A DNA stretch of 64,000 bases, from NCBI RefSeq assembly GCF_003797765.1, contig NZ_RKMB01000022.1, positions 1-64,000 of the forward strand, in the 5' to 3' direction. Made by a program: the position numbers and the translations under genes. The DNA comes from Ramlibacter sp. WS9 (GTDB taxonomy: Bacteria > Pseudomonadota > Gammaproteobacteria > Burkholderiales > Burkholderiaceae_C). Shown piece after piece: positions 33,762 through 40,282 of the stretch. The notes below the pieces were generated by a model, which ran no database searches, had not been told where the DNA came from, and saw only the letters and a list, made by a program, of their open reading frames with translations. The stretch's first letter is position 1, and the number at the start of each line of letters is the position of its first letter.

Positions 33762-34643
33762 ATGAACTACAAGATGGCCCGGGGCGGCGCTACGCCGCCC
33801 CCGTCGCCTCACCGGCGCCAGTTGTGCGCTTCGCTCGGTCTCGGCACATTGCTGGGGGCAACGAGCGCATGGGCACAGGCCCCGGCGGCGACGAAGGGCC
33901 AGCTCGCCCCTTGGCGCATGGTCGTCAATGAAGCAGTCACAGGCGAAACGAATTTCTTCCTGCTCACGAGCCGCTACCAGCCGCTCGCCGACTACGTCAC
34001 GCAGCACTTCAAGGGCCGCAACATCGGCATCGAGCCGGTCGTGAACATCGAGCGCTTCATGGCGGTGGCCCAGGGCCAGATCAAGCCGGACCTGGTGTTC
34101 GGCAAGTCGGTGAACCAGCTGGCGAAGCTGGTACGCGACCACGGCTACCAGCCGCTCGTGCGCCGGGCCGATCCGTACAAGGCGGCCTTCATCGTGGGCA
34201 AGGACTCCAAGATCAAGACGCTGGCCGACATCGGCCAGGCCAAGATCATCATGCCCGACGAATTTGCCGCCACCACCGCGGTGGCGCGTGCCGAGCTGCG
34301 CCGCAACAACATCACCAACTCCGTGGTCATGCATGTGAAGTTCCAGGAAGCCGTGGCCCAGCAGATCACGAGCGGCATGGGTCAGGTCGGAGTGGTCAAC
34401 CCGACGATCGCCAAGAAGTGGGCGGAACAAGGCGGCCGCGTGCTCGCGGAAACCCAGCCGGTCGTCAACTGGTCGGTGCTGGCCGGCCCGGGCATGCAGG
34501 CCGAAGTCGTGCAGCAGCTGCGCGAGGTGCTGTTCGGCATGAACAAGAACGCGGCGCCGGTGCTGGGTGCACTGGGCGTCAAGGAATGGGCGAAAGCCGA
34601 GCGCAAGGAATACCTCGCGCTGTTGGATTACACGAAGGAGTAG
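33762..34643 (+). CDS. PhnD-like periplasmic binding protein, paralogue 1
   Basis: A 293-residue secreted protein of the PhnD/SsuA/transferrin-like type II binding-protein group. The N-terminus has a possible Tat signal (PHRRQLCASLG, Arg18-Arg19) with cleavage near AWAQA. The conserved block VFGKSVNQLAKLVRD spans residues 112-126, and ETQPVVNWSVLA lies near the end. It is the first gene of a five-gene operon with c- and b-type cytochromes and no ABC transporter genes. PhnD relatives bind phosphonate, phosphite or, in AioX, arsenite; the ligand here is unknown. The start at 33762 has GGAGG six bases upstream. Confidence 0.85.
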   Translation: MNYKMARGGATPPPSPHRRQLCASLGLGTLLGATSAWAQAPAATKGQLAPWRMVVNEAVTGETNFFLLTSRYQPLADYVTQHFKGRNIGIEPVVNIERFMAVAQGQIKPDLVFGKSVNQLAKLVRDHGYQPLVRRADPYKAAFIVGKDSKIKTLADIGQAKIIMPDEFAATTAVARAELRRNNITNSVVMHVKFQEAVAQQITSGMGQVGVVNPTIAKKWAEQGGRVLAETQPVVNWSVLAGPGMQAEVVQQLREVLFGMNKNAAPVLGALGVKEWAKAERKEYLALLDYTKE

Positions 34644-34648
34644 CAGGG

Positions 34649-35740
34649 ATGGAAAAGAAGATCGAAGGGCTTTCGAAGCCCAGCCCCCGGCGTGGCCGGA
34701 TTGCCGCAGCAGCCTTGAGCCTGCTGGCGCTGGCCGGAATGGCCCAGGCGCAGCAGACCACGCCGGTGCCGCCTGCCATCGAGCAGGCAGCGCGGGCCAT
34801 CGCAACGGAGCTCGCGCAGCATTGCCCCGTTGCCGGTGCCGGTGACACGGCCGCGTACAACGAGTGCCGGCGCGGTCTCTACGGCTCCACCACGCTGCGT
34901 GCGCGGCTGCCGGCATTCCTGCTTTGGGGCCGGGAGAGCAAGGCGGCGGGCGCGACGATCCGCACGACCGGCCTCACGCAGTTCGCGCCGGACGTCTGGG
35001 CCACCATGTACGCGCCGCTGTTCATGTTCAACGGCAAGCACCAGGTCGAATGGGTGCCTGAAGAGCGCCTCTTCCGCGTGCGCCTCGAAGCAGCGTTCCG
35101 CAACCGGCTGGCGCCCGGCCAGTTCCCCTACCCGTTCTGGCACGAAGAAAGCAAGTGGTCGATGTACGAGAACGCGAACGCCGTGATGCTCTGGCTCGCC
35201 CCGGACACGGCGTTGATCCGCGTCGCGCAGTTCACCGACCGCGCGCCCACTGCGCCTCTCCACGCCGTGCAGCCGATGCGCCAAGCCAAGCATGACGGCA
35301 AGTGGCTGTGGACGGACGACAAGGGTGTCACGCAGCCGGCGGTCACGCTGTTCGACGGCGTGCTGCGCCCTGAGAACCCGCACATCAAGGCGATGGACCG
35401 GCAGTATCGCGATCTGGCGCTGCAACTGCGCGAGTCGCAGTGCAATCAATGCCACGTGCCCAACAACCCCGAGAAGATGAGCCGCCTCGTGCTGCTGTCC
35501 ACGCCCGCGCATGCCGCCGGCGAAATCGACCGCCTGATCAAGTCGGTGCGCGAAGACCGCATGCCGGTGGACGAGTTCCGAAATCCCACGGCGCTGACGG
35601 CAGACCAGAAGAAGTGGCTGCTGGAAAGCGCCGAAGCCTTCCGTGCCAGCTGGCGCGCCGCGCAGGAGTGGGAGAAGAAGGCTTCCCCCGCCTCCGCATC
35701 GGCCGCCGCACCGCTTTTCCAACCAACCCAGCAAAGGTGA
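34649..35740 (+). CDS. Secreted monohaem c-type protein of unknown family
   Basis: A 363-residue protein with an N-terminal signal (cleavage near residue 34, AQA-Q) and one haem-attachment motif, CNQCH at 265-269. Two further cysteines (Cys59, Cys73) sit near the mature N-terminus. The middle part (residues 110-245, with FAPDVWATMYAPLFMFNGKH) is rich in aromatic residues and not a standard cytochrome c fold, so it may be a substrate or partner domain. I do not recognise the family. It starts 5 bp after the first PhnD-like gene, and is followed 4 bp later by the second, so the three are co-translated. Confidence 0.8.
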   Translation: MEKKIEGLSKPSPRRGRIAAAALSLLALAGMAQAQQTTPVPPAIEQAARAIATELAQHCPVAGAGDTAAYNECRRGLYGSTTLRARLPAFLLWGRESKAAGATIRTTGLTQFAPDVWATMYAPLFMFNGKHQVEWVPEERLFRVRLEAAFRNRLAPGQFPYPFWHEESKWSMYENANAVMLWLAPDTALIRVAQFTDRAPTAPLHAVQPMRQAKHDGKWLWTDDKGVTQPAVTLFDGVLRPENPHIKAMDRQYRDLALQLRESQCNQCHVPNNPEKMSRLVLLSTPAHAAGEIDRLIKSVREDRMPVDEFRNPTALTADQKKWLLESAEAFRASWRAAQEWEKKASPASASAAAPLFQPTQQR

Positions 35741-35744
35741 TGAC

Positions 35745-36590
35745 ATGAATCTCTCGCATTCACAATCGCGCCTCTCCCGGCGCACCCTCCTGCGCGGCGC
35801 CGCCGCGGCGGCCGCCTGCGCCGTGCCCCTGGGCTGGGCGCAGCAGGCAGCAGGCGACCGCTGGCGGCTGCTGGTCAATGAAGCCGTCACGGCCGACCTG
35901 AGCATCTCGATGCTTGCGACGCGCTACCGCGGCTGGGCCGATTACATGGGTGCGAAGATCAACAACAAGCAGGTGCTGGTCGATCCCATCATCGACATCC
36001 AGCGATTCCTGCAGCAGGCCATGTCGGACCAGAAGCCCCTGCTGGTGTTCGGCAAGTCGGTCAACCAGCTCGCCAAGCTGGTGCGAGACCACGGCTACCA
36101 GCCGCTGGTGCGCCGCCCCGAGCCTTACCAGGCCGCCTTCATCGTGTCGAAGGATTCGCCGATCCGCGACTTTTCACAACTGTCCGGCCGCAAGCTGCTG
36201 CTGCCCGACACGAACTCGGCCACGGCCGCCGTGGCCCGCGCCGAGATCCGCAGGCAAGGCATCCGCGAGCCTTTCATGTCGCACACGCGCTTCCAGGACA
36301 GCGTCGCCGGCCAAGTCGAAACCGGGCTCGCCGAAGCGGGCGTTGTCAATCCCACGATCGCGCGCAAATGGAAGGAAGCAGGCGGCCGGGTAATCGGCGA
36401 GACGCAGCCGGTGGTGAACTGGTCCGTGCTGGCTTCTCCCAAGGCCACGCCCGACATGGTCGCGCGCCTGACGGACTCGCTGCTGGCCATGAACGGCCAG
36501 ACGGGTGCCCTGGCCGAGATCGGCGTGAAGCAATGGGCCCGCGCCGACCGCAAGGAATACATCGCACTGCTGGAGTACACGGGCGAATGA
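35745..36590 (+). CDS. PhnD-like periplasmic binding protein, paralogue 2
   Basis: A 281-residue secreted protein with a clear twin-arginine signal (SRRTLLRGAAAAAACAV, Arg12-Arg13). It shares with the other two copies the blocks LLVNEAVT, VFGKSVNQLAKLVRD (102-115), AAFIVSKDSPI, GVVNPTIARKW and ETQPVVNWSVLA. It is the most divergent of the three copies between these blocks, so ligand or partner may differ. Its stop overlaps the cytochrome c' start by four bases. Confidence 0.85.
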   Translation: MNLSHSQSRLSRRTLLRGAAAAAACAVPLGWAQQAAGDRWRLLVNEAVTADLSISMLATRYRGWADYMGAKINNKQVLVDPIIDIQRFLQQAMSDQKPLLVFGKSVNQLAKLVRDHGYQPLVRRPEPYQAAFIVSKDSPIRDFSQLSGRKLLLPDTNSATAAVARAEIRRQGIREPFMSHTRFQDSVAGQVETGLAEAGVVNPTIARKWKEAGGRVIGETQPVVNWSVLASPKATPDMVARLTDSLLAMNGQTGALAEIGVKQWARADRKEYIALLEYTGE

Positions 36591-37051
36591 ACACACAACG
36601 AGTCACATCGTTCGTCGTCGGCCTGCTCGCGCTCGGCATGAGCGTGGCCGCCGGAGCCCAAACCCCGTTCGCGCGCGCCGAGGACGCGGTGAAGTACCGC
36701 CAGGGCACGCTCTTCGCCTTGTCGCATCACTTCACGCGCATCGGCGCGATGGTCAATGGCCGCGTTCCGTACGACGCGCGCGCCGCCGTCGAAAACGCCG
36801 AACTGGTCGCGGTGCTGGCCAAGCTGCCGGCCATCGGCTTCGGCCCGGGCACGCAACACGTCTCCCGCGGGGCCAAGCCGGAAATCTGGACCGAACAGGC
36901 CCGCTTCAAGGAGCAGAACGACCATTTCGTGGTCGAGTCGGCACGCCTGCTGGCGGCCGCCAAGACCAACAACCTCGATCAACTCAAGGCCGCCTACGCC
37001 TCGACGGCCGCAACTTGCAAGAGCTGCCATGACGCTTACCGCAACAATTGA
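36587..37051 (+). CDS. Cytochrome c' / c-556-type periplasmic cytochrome
   Basis: A 154-residue secreted four-helix-bundle cytochrome. The signal peptide ends near AAGAQ. AVKYRQGTLFALSHHF is the typical first helix of the c'/c-556 family, and the haem motif CKSCH (144-148) is at the extreme C-terminus as expected. Such proteins carry electrons or bind small gases such as NO. The ATG overlaps the upstream stop, and the 3' end overlaps the cytochrome b561 gene by 23 bp. Confidence 0.9.
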   Translation: MNTQRVTSFVVGLLALGMSVAAGAQTPFARAEDAVKYRQGTLFALSHHFTRIGAMVNGRVPYDARAAVENAELVAVLAKLPAIGFGPGTQHVSRGAKPEIWTEQARFKEQNDHFVVESARLLAAAKTNNLDQLKAAYASTAATCKSCHDAYRNN

Positions 37052-37739
37052 TCATCCCCCGGTGCCGCATGCACCGTCCCATCGTGTGCGCGTGTGGGAC
37101 TTGCCCACGCGACTCTTCCACTGGAGCCTCGCCGGCGCCATCGTGGGTCTGGTCGGCACGGGCTATGTGGGCGGCGCCATGATGTACTGGCATGCGCGCC
37201 TCGGCTACCTCGTGCTGACGCTTCTGCTCTTTCGCATTGTCTGGGGGTTCGTCGGCGGCAAGTGGTCGCGTTTCCGGTCGTTCATGTACTCGCCCCGGCG
37301 TGTGATCCGGTACCTGCGCGGCGAGGAGGCCGGCGGCCTGGGCCACAACCCGATCGGCGCGTTGTCGGTGTACGCGATGCTGGTGGGCCTGATCGCGCAG
37401 GTCGGCACGGGCCTGGTCAGCGACGACCAGATTTCCTTTACCGGCCCGCTCAACCGATTCGTGAGCGAGGCGCAGGGTCTCGCTGCGACGTGGTTCCACA
37501 AGCAGGTGGGGCAATGGATGCTGGCCGCGCTCATCCTGCTGCATATCGCGGCGATCGCCTTCTACATGATCCGCCGCCACAAAAACCTGATCCAGCCGAT
37601 GATCGATGGCGACAGCGGTCCGGTGCCGCTGCAGCCGCAGCTGGTCGCTTCGCGCGATGATGCGCGGGCGCGCTTCGCCGCGCTGCTCGTGTTCGCCGTG
37701 TGCGCTTCGGGCGTGGCCTGGATGACGCGGCTGGGCTGA
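37029..37739 (+). CDS. Cytochrome b561-type membrane protein
   Basis: A 236-residue inner-membrane dihaem-type cytochrome with four main helices plus a C-terminal one. Likely haem ligands are His31 (LFHWSLAGA), His55 (WHARLGY), His157 (FHKQVGQW) and His172 (LLHIAAI). Cytochromes of this type pass electrons between the quinone pool and periplasmic c-type cytochromes, here probably the c' protein encoded just upstream. The start at 37029 lies within the c' gene. The stop codon sits in the loop of a terminator-like hairpin. Confidence 0.9.
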   Translation: MTLTATIDHPPVPHAPSHRVRVWDLPTRLFHWSLAGAIVGLVGTGYVGGAMMYWHARLGYLVLTLLLFRIVWGFVGGKWSRFRSFMYSPRRVIRYLRGEEAGGLGHNPIGALSVYAMLVGLIAQVGTGLVSDDQISFTGPLNRFVSEAQGLAATWFHKQVGQWMLAALILLHIAAIAFYMIRRHKNLIQPMIDGDSGPVPLQPQLVASRDDARARFAALLVFAVCASGVAWMTRLG

Positions 37740-37751
37740 ACCGCCCAGCCG
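37728..37751. terminator. Bidirectional hairpin at the end of the cytochrome operon
   Basis: CGGCTGGGC (37728-37736) pairs perfectly with GCCCAGCCG (37743-37751). The 6-base loop contains the cytochrome b561 stop codon. It lies between convergent genes and could end both transcripts. Confidence 0.55.
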
Positions 37752-37757
37752 GACACG

Positions 37758-38033
37758 TTACTTCGGGTCGCTGACCCCGCCATGGCCCACGCAGCCGGCC
37801 TTGCCCTTCACTGTATGGCGGCCGTCGGCGCAGCGGGTGATCACGGCCTGGCGCACCTTGCGCCCCGTGGCCTTCACCTGGCGGCCTGCCTTGCGGACTT
37901 CCTTGCCGGTTTCGCGCTTCGCCTGCACGGCATCCTGCTTGACCTCCTGGGCCTTGTCGCCCACGGTTTCAGCCGCCTGCGCCAGGGGCATGAAGGCGAG
38001 AAGCAGCGCGATGGTGCCGATGATTTTTTTCAT
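37758..38033 (-). CDS. Small secreted protein, DUF3761-like ending
   Basis: A 91-residue protein with a signal peptide (cleaved after PLAQA) and a Lys/Glu-rich helical middle. The C-terminal region CADGRHTVKGKAGCVGHGGV has two cysteines and resembles the DUF3761 pattern. The function is unknown. It is convergent with the cytochrome operon and lies alone, 71 bp from the next minus-strand gene. Confidence 0.7.
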   Translation of the reverse strand: MKKIIGTIALLLAFMPLAQAAETVGDKAQEVKQDAVQAKRETGKEVRKAGRQVKATGRKVRQAVITRCADGRHTVKGKAGCVGHGGVSDPK

Positions 38034-38104
38034 GGTCGTCCCTTTCGAAAAGGCGTTGATGGCGATGCAGCGACTATAGCGCCGGCCCCTGCGGCCGGGG
38101 TCGG

Positions 38105-38791
38105 CTACCCCACGAATGCCGATCGCCGGTAGTTGTGAAGGCGGCCTCTGTAGGGGCCTCCTTCACCGGGTAGGGACGAGATGCGCTCTTCACTGTGCGA
38201 ATAGCCCAGCACACCCATCTTGCGCCGAAAGCGCGACTGGTTGCCGCGGTCCGGATCGGCGATCAGCACTTCCACGGCCGATGCCGAGTGCCGGTCGATG
38301 AACTGCGACAGCGCTTCGGGCTGCTCGCGGTCGTAGAGCAGGTCGCTGCCGATGATCAGGTCGAACAGGCCCAGGCGGGGATTGGACCGCGACCAGTGGC
38401 CCGTTTCGTACTTCATCGGCGGCAGGTGGTTCAGCGTCAGGTTCTCCAGGAGGAATGCCGCCGCCAGCGGATGGCAGTCGCTGGCGGTGATGTCGCCACC
38501 CCGCCGGTGCACGACCAGGCTGGCCAGCCCCAGGCCGCAGCCCATTTCCAGGATGCGCCGCCCCTCGAGCTCGAAAGTCAGCATCGCCTCCGCCAGCACG
38601 CGGCCCGAAGGCCACAGCAGCCCGAACAGCGGCCACTGGGCCGAAGAGATGCCCGCCCGCTCCGCGTCACCCAGCGGATCGTGGAATTGCTGGCGATCCA
38701 GCAACGAACGCACCAGCAGGTCCGCGCCTGTATCGGTCACGGATTCGAACTTGACCTGGTAGCCGGCAGGCGCGGCCGGGTAGTCAGTCAT
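38105..38791 (-). CDS. Class I SAM-dependent methyltransferase (lysine-methyltransferase-like)
   Basis: A 228-residue methyltransferase of the METTL16/ETFB-lysine-like group. Motif I is ILEMGCGLGLASLVV, followed by ITASDCHPLAAAFL and FDLIIGSDLLYD (motif IV region). Substrates in this group are often protein lysines; here it is unknown. Its start overlaps the peptide deformylase stop by 8 bases, so the two are co-expressed, which hints at action on new or ribosomal proteins. Confidence 0.83.
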   Translation of the reverse strand: MTDYPAAPAGYQVKFESVTDTGADLLVRSLLDRQQFHDPLGDAERAGISSAQWPLFGLLWPSGRVLAEAMLTFELEGRRILEMGCGLGLASLVVHRRGGDITASDCHPLAAAFLLENLTLNHLPPMKYETGHWSRSNPRLGLFDLIIGSDLLYDREQPEALSQFIDRHSASAVEVLIADPDRGNQSRFRRKMGVLGYSHSEERISSLPGEGGPYRGRLHNYRRSAFVG

Positions 38792-39323
38792 CCTCGGCCG
38801 CGTCGAGTCCCGGAAACAGCACGTCGGTGTAGCCGAACTTCGTGAAATCGCGCACCCGCATCGGGTACAGCTTGCCGATCAGGTGATCGCATTCGTGCTG
38901 CACCACCCGGGCGTGGAAGCCGTCCGCCACGCGGTCGATCGGATCGCCGTAGGGGTCGAAACCGGTGTACCGGATGCGCGCCCATCGCGGCACCACGCCA
39001 CGCAGGCCCGGCACAGAAAGGCAGCCTTCCCAACCTTCCTCTTCCACGTCGCCCAAAGGCGTGATCACCGGGTTGAGCAGGACCGTGCGCGGAACGACGG
39101 GCGCATCGGGATAACGCGGGTTGGGCGCGTCGGTGCCGAAGATCACCAGTTGCAGGTCCACGCCGATCTGCGGCGCGGCCAGGCCGGCGCCGTCGACGGC
39201 ACGCATGGTGTCGAACATGTCCGACACGAGCAGGTGGATCTCGTCGGTGTCGAACCGGGGGACGGGCAGGGCCACGCGCAGCAGCCGCGCGTCGCCCATC
39301 TTGAGGATTTCTCGGACAGTCAT
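38784..39323 (-). CDS. def: Peptide deformylase
   Basis: A 179-residue metalloenzyme that removes the formyl group from new proteins. All three family motifs are intact: GAGLAAPQIG (45-54), EGCLS (99-103) with the metal Cys, and QHECDH (142-147) with the metal histidines. The start at 39323 is set by the family N-terminus (TVREILKMGDARLL). It diverges from the third PhnD-like gene across 103 bp. The window's map gene supplies the next processing step. Confidence 0.95.
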   Translation of the reverse strand: MTVREILKMGDARLLRVALPVPRFDTDEIHLLVSDMFDTMRAVDGAGLAAPQIGVDLQLVIFGTDAPNPRYPDAPVVPRTVLLNPVITPLGDVEEEGWEGCLSVPGLRGVVPRWARIRYTGFDPYGDPIDRVADGFHARVVQHECDHLIGKLYPMRVRDFTKFGYTDVLFPGLDAAEDD

Positions 39324-39426
39324 GGAACAAGGAATAGCGGCTTGGGCAATGGCCAAGGATACAGTGCGCCGCAGGGCCATGCGCTGCCTGCTATCCTTCG
39401 AGCCCAGTAAGGGAGGATGCAACAAA

Positions 39427-40251
39427 ATGCAAACACGACGACAGATGGCCGCCTGGCTCGGCATGGGGGCACTGCCTGCATGGGCCCAGACCCCGGCGAA
39501 AAAAGCGGGCCCCGTCCCGTGGCGCTTCATCATCAACGAAGCCGTCACCGGCGAAACCAACATCTTCCTGCTCACCAACCGCTACAAGGGGCTGACGGAC
39601 TACCTGACGACGCACCTGAAGGGCCAGCCGATCGAGATGGAGCCGGTGGTCGACATCCAGCGCTTCCTCACCATCGCCAAGGGCACGCCGAAGCCGGATC
39701 TGGTGTTCGGCAAGTCGGTCAACCAGCTGGCCAAGCTGGTGCGCGACAACGGCTACCAGCCGCTGGTGCGCCGCGCCGACCCGTACAAGGCCGCCTTCAT
39801 CGTCGGCAAGGACTCGCCGATCAAGACGCTGGCCGACATCGGCCAGGCCCGGATCATCATGCCTGACGAGTTCGCGGCAACGACGGCGGTTGCGCGCGCC
39901 GAACTGCTCCGCAACAACTTGACCAACATGAAGGTCATGCACGTGAAGTACCAGGAAGCGGTGGCGCAGCAAATCCAGAGTGGCCTGGGCCAGGTCGGTG
40001 TGGTCAACCCGACCACCGCCAAGAAGTGGGTGGAAGGCGGCGGACGCGTGCTGGCCGAAACCCAGCCCGTGGTCAACTGGTCCATCCTGGCCTCGCCCGC
40101 CCTGCCGGGCGAGACCGTGAAGCACCTGCGCGAGGGTCTGCTGGCCATGAACACGAATGCCGCGCCGGCGATGGCGTCCATAGGCGTGAAGGAATGGGCC
40201 CTGGCCGAAGCCAAGGACTACGCGGCCCTGCTGCAGTACACCCGGGAGTGA
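39427..40251 (+). CDS. PhnD-like periplasmic binding protein, paralogue 3 (stand-alone)
   Basis: A 274-residue secreted protein with a short twin-arginine-like signal (QTRRQMAAWLG, Arg4-Arg5, cleavage near AWAQT). It is very close to paralogue 1: both share PWR, INEAVTGETN-type start, VFGKSVNQLAKLVRD (93-107), IKTLADIGQA, IIMPDEFAATTAVARAEL and ETQPVVNWS. It lies 1.7 kb beyond the cytochrome operon, alone on its strand, with GGGAGGA nine bases before the ATG. It may serve the same module or be a recent duplicate. Confidence 0.85.
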   Translation: MQTRRQMAAWLGMGALPAWAQTPAKKAGPVPWRFIINEAVTGETNIFLLTNRYKGLTDYLTTHLKGQPIEMEPVVDIQRFLTIAKGTPKPDLVFGKSVNQLAKLVRDNGYQPLVRRADPYKAAFIVGKDSPIKTLADIGQARIIMPDEFAATTAVARAELLRNNLTNMKVMHVKYQEAVAQQIQSGLGQVGVVNPTTAKKWVEGGGRVLAETQPVVNWSILASPALPGETVKHLREGLLAMNTNAAPAMASIGVKEWALAEAKDYAALLQYTRE

Positions 40252-40261
40252 CGACCCAGGG

Positions 40262-40279
40262 CCGGGAGCCGGCTCCCGG
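40262..40279. terminator. Perfect palindrome between convergent PhnD-like gene and ligA
   Basis: CCGGGAGCC-GGCTCCCGG is an 18-base uninterrupted palindrome in the 31-bp gap between two stop codons. It is probably a bidirectional terminator, although no T-run is present. Confidence 0.5.
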
Positions 40280-40282
40280 GCC

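Noticed and set aside
33762..40251. Phosphonate ABC uptake operon
   Set aside because: No PhnC- or PhnE-like ATPase or permease is present, and the genes between the binding proteins encode cytochromes.
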